Source: Dipylidium caninum (lineage: Eukaryota; Platyhelminthes; Cestoda; Cyclophyllidea; Dipylidiidae). From it: 64,000 nt of DNA. The translations under genes and the position numbers were made by a program. Where the stretch lies: assembly GCA_017562135.1 (NCBI GenBank), contig QEYB01000412.1:186001-250000 (forward strand), written 5' to 3'. The notes under the pieces were generated by a model that worked only from the letters and a program-made list of their open reading frames with translations, did no database searches and was not told where the DNA came from. Within the stretch, counting starts at the first letter, position 1. Every line of letters begins with the position of its first letter. This document shows, one piece after another, positions 27,501 to 37,473 of this stretch.

Positions 27501-29731
27501 ACCCTCCTGGCTGAGTTTATGAGCATTCGAAACTTGTCAAGAGAAAGCGGTGATCTTCACCCTATTTGCCTTCTTGGTTCTCCTCCTCTTCCCCTTCCCC
27601 TTAATCCCTTTGTTTACTCCCTCCATTCCTCTCTTTCGCCCCCCCCCCACCACCTCCGTATTTTAATCACTTCTGAGGCGAGGGTACACTCGTTAGGGGC
27701 GTCAGTGGCCAGGATCTTCTGACCCTAATTGAAAATTCTGACTTTCACGAAGTAAAAACCCAGGCATCTGCTGTAACGAAGCCCTGTTAGTCAAAAGAGT
27801 GTCAAAAGAGTACCTTGATACAAGTTTTTGCTTCTCTTCCTTTCCCCTTTCCTTCCTTTCCCTCCTTCTCTCCTTCTCCTCCTCTCTCACAGTTGAAAGT
27901 AAGTCAGGCGGCAGATAATTCATCCACCGGTGTTGAAGAAGCAGACACTATTTGTTAATTCCCTTCTGAAGAATGTTAATCTTTACTGGGAATATGCCAC
28001 TGCTTAATTTGGGGCAATTTAATGGCCTTAATGGAAGCCTTCTGGTCTTACAATGCTGTGTCAACCGACTAATTGGCAGTGACCTCCACCCTCCCCCAGA
28101 AAGCCATTATTCAAGAGTTCTCGGCGGATTTGGAGGTAGCGAGGTGAAAAGTGGAGGGGAAGAGAAGCACTCCTCTAATACCAACTCATCTGGTTCATCT
28201 CTGTCTTTCGAACCCTGGCAAACAGGCGTTTTTTGACACCGAAAAAACTCGTCAAGCTACGCAGAATGGGTGTGTTGTCACGGGAAACCATTTATTCGGG
28301 CTGTTAAACGCAAACTCGATGTAGAAGTGATTGAACTGGAGCATCCTCACCTCTAAACCGTCTGGATGAGAGTCTATTTAATGGGCTTATCAAGGAGATA
28401 AATCTCGGCAGTCTGGAGTGAAAATGGTGGACAAATTTATTCCGCTTTCGACAACCACCATTGAGTGCCTATCCGGCTTGAAGAAGAAATATAAACTGTT
28501 CATTGCAGTATTTTAATGGGCCTAAGATGTTTTGAAATCGAACTCCCTTTTCTCAGTAAGGCCTGAAATGTCCGATTCAACAAATGCTTCGAAACCCGAG
28601 TCTTCATATTCTTGGAATTGGCCATTCGTTAACTAAAAACACTGAGGAATGTCTGAGGTGCTAAAAACTAGGGAAGAAAGTTAGTCGACTCCAAAATTCT
28701 CTCATAGCAATGGGAGAAAGTAATCATCATTTCGTCTCAACCACTTTCTCTCTCTGTCTACTCTCAATCGTCGAGTCATAACGTCGGAAGTGAACAAGCG
28801 ACAACCATTGTTTGTGTGCGAGGTACTCGCTTCATTGTCATCTTAATTGGCGGTGCATTCTTACTTTTCCTTGCAACGTCTTTTACCGGTCTGGTGCTCC
28901 CAAAACTATCACCACGCCATTTTTATACGATCTACAACAAGGCCACTTTAACCATTTACTCATGAGCCTAGTTTCACTTTATTTTTTGCTTAGATAGGCT
29001 TTATCTGATGGGTCAGCTAACTAATTGGTACAAGTGAGTAAACTTAGGTGAAACCACAATGCTTAATGCACCATCGTCACGTGGGAAAAAGTTGCACCTG
29101 TGAACCTGACGCAAGCATGTCAATTATGGGGGATTTATCAACATTCGGATAAGTTACCGTCCGTGTATGGCTGATACTTTGGTAAAGGATGCTTTGAGTG
29201 CAATCGTCTAGTTTATACGATTCTATTCCAGCAACAATGATTATGATGAACTACTTAACTGAAAGTCTTCAGCATTATCTTTATTTTGAAAAGAAAGGTA
29301 ACTGTTTCTATCAAAACCATTCACATCATTCGCTTCAAATTCTTATTTTTTTTAATTGTTTCAACGCCTAGTATGAAATGTTCATCCTCCGGACAGTAAT
29401 GGAATTTTGGGTAAAAATGTGGATGAAATTGTTCTCGGCATTGCTAGCTCTTCTACTTTACCTTTTACCCCTCTGCTTCGTGCGATTTTATCTCAATCAA
29501 CATTCCATTTAAACATCTGTCAAGCCGCATAGGTTTCTGATGACACAAAGGTCAGAAGCTAGTCAAATTGCTCATAAAAAAGAGCCTAAAATGTCTTCAC
29601 TCACCATGGTGTGGATCTTTACATCCCATGAGCATATATTTGAATTTACTGACTCTAACACATTATTGGTGTATTTGAAGTTTCAGTGATTGTTATGAGC
29701 AACGAGACGCTGTGTTTATGTTCATTTTGAT
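24596..29731. other. Intergenic region with a GC-rich patch, possible transporter promoter
   Basis: This lies between the 5' end of the transporter and the 3' end of the calaxin gene. A GC-rich patch at about 26.0-27.1 kb contains CCAAT boxes in either orientation at 26292, 26949, 27022 and 27050, which suggests a promoter or 5' untranslated exon for the transporter. Long frames inside the patch occur on both strands and look compositional. Pyrimidine-rich runs at 27.58-27.66 and 27.83-27.89 kb and a GA run at about 25.88 kb are simple sequence. No coding gene was recognised. Confidence 0.45.
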
Positions 29732-29735
29732 TTAT
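29730..29735 (-). promoter_or_regulatory. Candidate poly(A) signal AATAAA overlapping the calaxin stop
   Basis: On the minus strand the last codons read CCC AAA TAA ATC, so the stop TAA sits inside AATAAA. It would imply an unusually short 3' untranslated region if used. Other signals further downstream cannot be excluded. Confidence 0.35.
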
Positions 29736-30543
29736 TTGGGACGACGTTGTGCAAAAGTGAGTAAGAATGCGTCAGCTGCCTGCAAAAAATTAGATAATTT
29801 TGGGCTTACGAGTTCCGTCGGAAGGCAAGGTCCCAGAAGTTCCAGCAGCAAGCTGTCCTTGCTAATAGAATCAAGGTAATCCTCGAAACTAATTCTTCCG
29901 TCGCGATCACTGTCCTAAATAGTAATTTAATCATCGCGTCGGTGTCCTACAAGCTGTTTAAGAGCATAATCCACTAGATCCCGTGTAATTTCGTCGTTTT
30001 CCTCCTTATCAATCAACTAGAAGGTGATTATCTGCATTTCCTTTTACATTCGCTGAACTAAAGCTCAATATTTGAAAAATCTCATCCCTGGATACAATGC
30101 CGTCATTATTCAAATCATAAATGCTAAATGTAACTACAAAATATTGCATGAAATTCGTGTCTCACAATGCGCTTTCTCTTTGACGTCGCCTCGAAGCATG
30201 GTAGATAAACCTTGGACCCATTCTTCCATAGAAATTATCCCGTCACCATTTGTGTCAAAAAATGTAAAAACTAAACGTATAGTTCTTAGCTATAGGTTAC
30301 TTCTGTCCAAGATGAAATCATCTGTAAGGTCAAATATATTGTAGAGCGTGTTACGAAAGACATTTTTGTCCATGGCCTTATCTTTTTTGGTAGGTACTAG
30401 ATCGACGTATAAATGTAAAAGAGCCACTATTTCAGACGTAGTAACTAAACCTAGACATTTTGTCTTAAAAAGTTACATTTTGTTCTATCTGCAAGGTTTT
30501 CTAATGCCTTTTCAATTTGTTTTCTCAAACTGAATTTAGACAT
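29732..30543 (-). CDS. CLXN: Calaxin (EF-hand calcium-binding protein 1), complete, seven exons
   Basis: This is a calcium sensor bound to outer dynein arms in motile cilia and sperm tails, where the family tunes dynein activity. Exons are 30543-30477, 30444-30301, 30270-30166, 30133-30048, 30016-29951, 29914-29810 and 29779-29732. The six introns are 30-36 bp, all GT-AG, and every phase agrees, giving 206 residues against about 211 in vertebrates. EF-hand loops lie at residues 76-87 (DTNGDGIISMEE), 112-123 (DLNNDGIVSRDE) and 157-168 (DSDRDGRISFED). The last loop ends in Asp as in the known family. Family landmarks include LHLYVDLV near the N-terminus, MEEWVQGLSTMLRG after the first hand, and LLLELLGPCLP near the C-terminus. 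The short introns hide the gene from any simple open-frame scan. The stop codon overlaps an AATAAA. Confidence 0.93.
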
Positions 30544-31311
30544 TGTTACTTTTACAGCGCACTATTGTCTGAAGGACGCATGTAACCCATTTTAGTATAC
30601 TAAAACACTAAGTTTTCCTATTGTTTTTTGGTATCGCGACCTTAAAAACTCGTTATTGCCTTAAAGTACCGCTTCTTAAAATTAAACCTTAAAATACTTT
30701 GCCTTTGAGAATGCCGGAACTGAAATCTCAATCATAAGAACGGTAATTATGTGAAAGAGAGGCATAAGTAATCTCGAGTAAACTATCTATACAGAAAGTA
30801 GGATTTATTCGGGCGCTACTAAACGGTTTGAAATAAAACTTTAGCAATAGTAACCAGGCTTCAACGTACTTAAGAGATGTTATTGTGTTAAAGAAATTGT
30901 GTCAAAATTTTAAATTTTGCCGGGAATTTTAGCAAAGTGCCTCACGAGTAAACTGGAAGAATTGTGTTTGCCTTAGCTGATTTGCTGGCTACATCAACTC
31001 GTCCCACACCAAACTACTGTCATACCATTGACGTCTTCGCCGACTAGGCGATGCGATGATTTAAATTCAGGCCAATAGCATACCTATTCTTAATAGATGA
31101 CGCCATTCGATTGTTTTAAGGAATGCAAAGGTCGAACAATTTTACAAACTTTGTGTTTGGGTTGTTGTACCGGTTTTTCAGTGTGCATGTTGGCTTATTT
31201 CACTCACGCCGGTACGTTTGATGTTATTTTCTTGTTTATTCATCCATTTCCTGATCGATTTTGATATCTTTGCTCCACTGACTTAGCGCCAATGTTCTGG
31301 AATTTCAGTGA
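30544..31311. promoter_or_regulatory. Shared 5' region between calaxin (-) and JTB (+)
   Basis: The two start codons face away from each other 768 bp apart, so this stretch must hold the promoters of both genes or a bidirectional one. It is AT-rich, with no obvious TATA or CpG island. Its right end contains a candidate small upstream exon (31097-31211), listed separately. Confidence 0.5.
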
Positions 31312-31315
31312 ATGA
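31097..31315 (+). CDS. Candidate tiny Cys-rich membrane protein upstream of JTB, two exons
   Basis: An ATG at 31097 opens 38 codons that are Cys-rich and then hydrophobic (DCFKECKGRT followed by LCLGCCTGFSVCMLAYF). They end at a good donor (G|GTACGT at 31212). The nearest acceptor (GACTTAG at 31286) restores phase and gives eight more residues to a TGA at 31313-31315, about 47 residues in all. That stop overlaps the JTB start as ATGA. Such spacing would fit a two-gene transcript resolved by spliced-leader trans-splicing, which occurs in flatworms. It could equally be a JTB 5' untranslated exon. I do not recognise the family. Confidence 0.3.
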
Positions 31316-33071
31316 TGATTGAATACTGCACCAAAAGGATTCTCTCGATTGCGCTTTTAACTCTAGTCATGTGAGTTGGAATTCCTCTCATTCAAGTTAA
31401 CAGTGTTGCTTCTATTATATTTTACATAGAAGAATCTATTTCAACTTTACGGCCGCCTCGACCCTTTTTCGACATAATCATTCCTTGCAATGATAAGCGC
31501 TCATTCCACTTTCTTACACCATGTCAACCCTGCAATGCGATCGATATGGTATGTCTCCGTTATCAATTTACACGCCCGTTGCTTCTGCAAAAACATCTTA
31601 CATCACGCGCTACCATCCTTCATTCATCATGCTGAGTTATTTTGCTCCTCTGAACTTCCGCAAAATGGCATCGTTAATAAAATTAAATCCATGATTATAT
31701 GCACTAGACTGTATAAATAACGCAGGAGTATCATGTTAGTCAGATAAACCTAATTTTGCTTTATTTCGCACTCACAGCCCACTTTTATGTTGTTCTGACC
31801 TCGGTAGTAGTCAGTGAAACGGTTTGTCTCTAAATCTGTGATTTTTATTTGTTGTATTAAGTGATTTGGTGCTGCTGAAAATCTGCTCAACCGCTTGGAG
31901 TGGCTGATTTCGAAATGAAATTTTGTTTCTTATCAACTGCAATTAGTTGCTTTCCCATCATCATTTTCTTTTTCCATGTTTGTGTTAATCTTTCCAATAT
32001 TAGTTTTCTTCAATTATCTCTTGCCTGTTGTCTTAAATGTTTACCAGGGTTATTCATTGAAATTGACGTTATTATTCGATTCATATCCGGTATACTTTTT
32101 GCTTTCATGAATTTAATGTTATCACGATTTTACCTTCTACAACCGACACCTGCCGCCACTATGATAGGTGGTTTCTTCTTTCTTCTCTAGTGAATAGGGA
32201 GATTTCACAGTTTTATAGGCTCTATATTATTCCCTATCGGGCTTTACCTCTCCCTGCTCTTAAAAAGTTTTTTTTTCCATATCAATCGTGTCCCATATGA
32301 CGGTCCCTCACTTCGTTCACAACGTATTCTTGTATTTCCGCGAAAGCAAGAAAGGCGGACATCGTGAACTTTTTTGTCTTCTAACATATTCTCATAAACA
32401 TGCTTCACACTTAACTGCGATGAAGAGCAGTTTTGCCCATGAAGTCAAACCTACTGGACGCTTGCGGCTACGATTTCGAGCTATGGTTTCATCCAATACT
32501 GATTGCCAACTCTAGTTTCATCCTGAATTACATTCTCTAATATTTCATACTTCGGAATTCACATGTAGTTTTTCCCTCGTTCAAACTAGCGTCTTGTTTT
32601 TCAAGCGAATTATTTGTCAAGGAAGCACAGAAGCACTTTCTATTGACTGAAGGTCACCTGACAACGATTTCCTTACTGCTGTTATTTTTGTGACAGCCTT
32701 CATTGTATCAAGTCGGAAATGTTCATTTCTTCGTAGTCTCGTTTGGTTTATACGCTATTTTTGTTTAGATTTGTGGAAATGCTTGTGTTCATGTTTTTCC
32801 ACAGAAAACGGATCCAGCCTGTAAAGAAACAGGCTATCGGGTGCGGATTGCTTGCGACGAAGATAAAGCTCGGGAGGCCGCTGGAAATTGGACTGCCTGT
32901 GATCCCTCGACCTTTCGTGATCTCCACTCTGAACGAAGGAACTTCGCAATTTTCGAAGCCTTTGTTGGATGCTGCGGCCTTGCTTCCTATCTCTTTGTCA
33001 GACGACAGCATCGAAGGCTTGATCAGCGACTAGTGGATCGAGTTAATCGGCAGATTCTGGCTTCCACTTGA
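31312..33071 (+). CDS. JTB: JTB (jumping translocation breakpoint) protein, complete, three exons
   Basis: This is a small type I membrane protein. Family members have been linked to cell division and mitochondrial or secretory membranes; the exact role here is unknown. Exons are 31312-31370, 31404-31548 and 32805-33071, separated by a 33 bp intron and a 1256 bp intron, with phases agreeing. The product is 156 residues (human 146). It has a hydrophobic N-terminal signal (residues 1-28) and the JTB cysteine frame: C48, C60-x-x-C63, C74, C85 and C100. DPACKETGYRVRIAC parallels the human TPECGPTGY segment with the same spacing. One transmembrane helix lies at about residues 113-132, followed by the basic tail RRQHRRLDQRLVDRVNRQI, which matches the family's C-terminus. 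A second ATG directly follows the first and could be the real start. Confidence 0.88.
31549..32804 (+). other. Second intron of JTB
   Basis: This AT-rich intron has a GTATGT donor and a TTTTTCCACAG acceptor. Open frames inside it (for example 31900-32190 and 32288-32515) have no supporting motifs. Confidence 0.6.
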
Positions 33072-33724
33072 TTGCCTTGTATTGGTTAAGAGATTATTTT
33101 TTTTTGTATGATTCTCTGTGACTAAAAGAACCGTTCTGCTTTTGGTGTTTTAATCTTTTCGTTGGTTGTCCGGAGTCCTTACGTCGAAGGTGGGGTGCTG
33201 CCATCGCGTTTGGTGTTGTGCGTGACGCTAAACCCTTTGTATCATTGTGGGCGTGTGTGGGTGAAAGTCACTGTGGTAGACTGCGCCCTATGGGTTAGCG
33301 TAATTTGAGCAGTGTGGCTTGGTCAATGAAGCTCTTAATCTTTTAGGTAGACAGAGCCCGCTCTAATGAGGTTTATGTATGCCAGACAGTTGAGAAGTCG
33401 TATGATTTGTAAACCTGGTGCATATTTGTTCTAATTCAACCAGTGAGGATATGGTTGTGAGGGGAACAACTTTTATGGGATGACATTTATAGTAACAAAT
33501 TGTCACAACAGATAAAGGCTTCACGCTCATCATGCGCAAGTGAAAACAAAATTTCGCCCACGTTAATTTTGTTTTGTTTTACCCGTATAAGCGTTACTGT
33601 CCGGCCCGCAACAGAAAGGCAAATCTGAGTTTTATTGGCCGGTATGGTTATCCACTGTCGTCCAATGGGTGCTTAGCCCGCGGTTCTACCAACTCCTCAT
33701 TTTGGTACAAAGGAACACTTTTCA

Positions 33725-36700
33725 ATGTTTGATTTGACAGACAACGATTGGCTTGCCTTAATATTTTACTCTTTATTTTGTTTATTCGTGTATGGGAGCG
33801 GGCAGCTATTTAAGAAATGGCTTTTGTTTGTACGTGTCTTTCCACAGTGTATTCACATGTAGATCTTTGAAAAACCCAATAACATTGAACCATCAGCTGC
33901 GACCAGAAGCCATACTGACTCGATCCAACTTCGGAAGATCATTCACGTAGCACTCCAGGACGCAACTGCATCATTTCAGGCATGTTCTTTCAGTCTGGAA
34001 AATGCCATAATTCGGTCCGCTCTGGGACCGATGGCTGTTCTTGTGTTAATTACGATACATAGTCTGCTGATGATGAGATATGCTTGGGGTGACTCGTATG
34101 GCTCCACGTGCAACGTCTTCTATCGGTAAGTTAGATGATGCAATACATTACTTTTAATATATGCTGCCTTGTTTCATGCTAAATGCATATTTTGATTCCG
34201 AGAAGTTTTTGACTGATAAGATATCTGAAAATTTTACTTTGCCCATTGTGTTTGTGCACTTCATAGTAGGCAACGCTTTCCTTAAAGGCATAAATAAAGC
34301 GTGTGAAACATTGTTTATCATCAAATCTGAGGTCTAACTCCACTTAGCGTTAGGCCTCCTATCCAATTCAAATTTTGAAAATCGTCTTCTAAGGAGATCC
34401 TCTCACTATAACTCTTGATCACCTCGTCGTGCCCTTGTTTTACCCATTTGAGGAGCCGATTCCCTATTACCTGTCAAACAGCCTTTATTACCATTTCCTT
34501 TGATGTTTAGTGTTTCTATTTAACCCTACATTGTATATTTACTTCCTTTACCCGATCGCGAGTCATGACTCAGCTGCCACTGGTCGACTTCTACGCAACA
34601 AAATGTGAGAATTTGATATTGGGTCCAAGTAGTCTGCTTCCTTCCCATATCTGCATCCTCTAGGTTCTCATACGTTAAATTTATGAATTCTGTTCGCAAT
34701 TGGCGCTACACTTTTCTTGTTTTTGACCCTCGGTTTTGCGCTTTTTTTCTTTTTGGCTGGTACCTTTACGCAGTTCCTGTTCCGCCTTATTGCAACTGCC
34801 ACAGAATAGCCTTTCTAAATGCTTGTAATGGATTTAAAAACGGACCTTCATTTCGCTCTATCTGCTGATTTTACTGGTACCATTATATTTTAATTTTTTT
34901 GCGCTCAGATTTCTTCTTTTATTTTATGAATCCACTTCCTCTTGGTGCGTTGTAGCTATCCACCTTCTCTAGTAAATTTCATACGGGTCTCAGTCAAAAT
35001 CGTTCCCTTTCAAGCCAATGGTAATCGCCTTGGAGAGGAACTGTGCAAAAATTCGTCCTACCTCGTTCATCTTCGATGATTGTTGAATGATTGAATTTGT
35101 GCTGCTCAGTCTTCCGAACTGGTAGATTTAACCACAAGGAAACCCCAAATGTCATACGATTGTGCACATACCTCGGCACTTAATGGCTGATTGCTGCCAC
35201 AATTTGATTTGGCTCCCTTCTAAGCTCTTTTTCTCTTAAAGGCTCTATTTAGTGTTATCTATCTGAAGTACAACGATTCAGTTAAATAAGTACGAAATCA
35301 CTCTCCTCCTACTTTCTTTTTCTGGTCCCTGTTCAGACTTGCGGCTGAAAATGTGCTTCGTCTATTGTCAAATTTTTGAGGTGTGGTCATCCTTCCGATA
35401 CCGACACTTTCCGCTACTATTACTTAATTCGCCCCATTAAATTAGTTTTTGGGCCTCATCGTGAGTTGACATTTTTTCTCATATGAGCCCGGTTACAAGG
35501 TCTGAGGTGTTGTTCGAGACTGTCGCCGTGATTTGAGTCTCCTGCCCTCCCCCCCCCCAAAAGAATAAATTTTTTTTAATCGAAGATAAACCTTTGGTTA
35601 CTACTCTACTGTTTCATTATCCCTGTTCACTTCTCTGAATTTATGGCTTTTAATTGAGCTTTACAGCCTTGTTGCGCGTTATTCCACGTGTTCACTTGAA
35701 GCTTTTACAAACTTCTTCACCACTTGATCTGTGCATGATTATGCCCGCCTCAAAGAGGTGCAACGCTGCACAATGTCTGCAACCTTGAAGTTATGGACTT
35801 CGTCTGTTTAATTCATCTCGTGTCCATCCGAGAATCGACAGACTTTTAACTTGCGTATCTCATGCTGAGATCAAGACTAGAAGCCTAAAATTCGCGAGCT
35901 TAGGTATAATATGGAGCAAAATTGACGTTCTTACTAGTTGAATAGTGCTGGGGTCTAAGATACGCAAACACTTTACCCTTTCTATTATCTCCTGATTATC
36001 CACTTTACGCATAATTCTTCATACCGCTCGACCAGTTTTGGATTGCCCTAATGTGGTGGAGGAAAGGTGGTACTTACTATCAAAAAACTCACTCATCTTC
36101 CCCTTTTTCCTACTCTGTGATCTCCATTTGGTCATTGTTATCATGCATATCCTTTGCCTTCACCAATCTATACTCCCCATTCATCGACACTTTTGCCTTC
36201 ACTTTTTTCTGCGTTCCACTCCTTCTCCTCCCTCTCCTTGGTGCATTGACTGGGTTGATAGTTTCTCACCTCGACACTTTTCCCTTATAAGCTATCTCAT
36301 GAAACAAACCAACCTTATGGGTGTCGCTCTCTCCTGGATTCTCCAACTCCTCGGCGCTTTTCTTGCTTTACGTGTCTCCTCTATATGGTGGAGTCTCCAA
36401 ATTTCCACCCATCACGCTTGTCTTCATGGTCGACGTCTGCTTATCTCTCAACAACTCCGTGAAAGTTACTATGCTAATGAATTTACTGAAGGCTTGGGAG
36501 ATCTCAACGTACCCCTTGCAGCTGGGATCTGTGTGGAAGGTGGTATTGCTTTTGTGGATGTTGTGTTGGCTAGAACACTGCCAGCCCTCCTGAGCCTCTG
36601 GAAACGTCGCCAATTTGGGAGGACGCAGGAAGACCTGAGGACTTTGGGATTTGTGTTGTTTTCAGCGAAACATGCAGTGGGAATGTATCTGGTGTACTTA

Positions 36701-37473
36701 GGTTTGTTTACCTCTGGATACTGTTGTAGGTACTCTGGCGTAGCAATCATGTCTGGATTTTTTCGTCGCCGTAGTAGTCTCGCTGGCTTTGTACACTCAA
36801 ACCCCGGTTACATCTACGTATTTCTACCATTTCAGTCTAATTTAAACAAACTCGTTCACAATTTTAACCTCTTTCATGCTAATAAAGACTATAAAAATGA
36901 CTCGTTACTGTTCTTAGAATTATTTTTAATTTTGAAACTCGCGTTTGAGGCGATAAACCTGTCTACCTAAACCATAATATGGACAAATTTCTCGACTCTG
37001 AAGGCATCCCGCTAACTGGCGCCTATGTGAACGGCGTGAATGCAATCATCCAAACTTGGGGTCTGGGTCGTGCTGCCAATCCCATCAGTCACATCGTCGT
37101 CTACTGGTTCGGTCCCCTTTTGGGGGTGTGGGCTGGACTTCGTGCTGTGGAATTGCTTCAAAACGCCTCCTTCATGTGGACATCGCACTCACCATCATCC
37201 GTGTCACTTGTTGACATTCACGAGAACAATTTTGCTGTTGCCACAGCCCCTTCCGCATCCTCTTCGTTCTGCGATGAATCGACACCTTCCCCGCATCTAG
37301 TCGGCTCATATGGAGTTACGGGGAAGGGCTTCCAATTGGCTTCAATTTCCCCAGTCCCGAGGGTTTTCCGGTCGAAATCACTGGTCAGTTATGTAATTAT
37401 TTTACCCAAAATTTGCAATGTCATGGGCAAGAGTGATCTGTATGTGATTGTTAAAGAGAATTATGCCATCTAA
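33725..37473 (+). CDS. Unorthodox aquaporin (AQP11/AQP12-type), four exons, altered pore motifs
   Basis: This is a membrane channel of the superaquaporin branch, whose vertebrate members sit in intracellular membranes. Exons are 33725-33829, 33863-34125, 36292-36701 and 37004-37473. The first intron is 33 bp, the others 2166 and 302 bp, and all phases agree, giving 415 residues. TM1 is in exon 1 (WLALIFYSLFCLFVYGSG). Exon 2 carries the ATASFQACSFSLE segment typical of AQP11 and the first pore loop, where the usual NPA/NPC is S-T-C (about residues 116-118). Exon 3 holds the MGVALSWILQLLGAFLAL helix and two further helices. Exon 4 starts with LTGAYVNGVNA, so the second motif is N-G-V (269-271), then HIVVYWFGPLLGVWAG. 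A Ser-rich tail of about 105 residues follows, longer than in relatives. A cryptic donor (CTG|GTCAGT near 37385) could change the C-terminus. Confidence 0.83.
34126..36291 (+). other. Second intron of the aquaporin gene
   Basis: This is a 2.2 kb intron with donor GTAAGT and acceptor TTCCCTTATAAG. The open frame that begins at 36038 is intronic for its first 84 codons and becomes coding only at 36292. Nothing else was recognised. Confidence 0.6.

Noticed and set aside
32769..32804. In-frame extension of the last JTB exon with two cysteines (ICGNACVHVF)
   Set aside because: Using the CACAG acceptor at 32804 joins in phase with exon 2 and gives exactly the family's residue spacing, so the extension is intron.
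36038..36291. Start of a 310-codon open frame upstream of the aquaporin's third exon
   Set aside because: The first 84 codons are intronic. The aquaporin similarity begins exactly at the acceptor at 36292, which joins in phase with exon 2.
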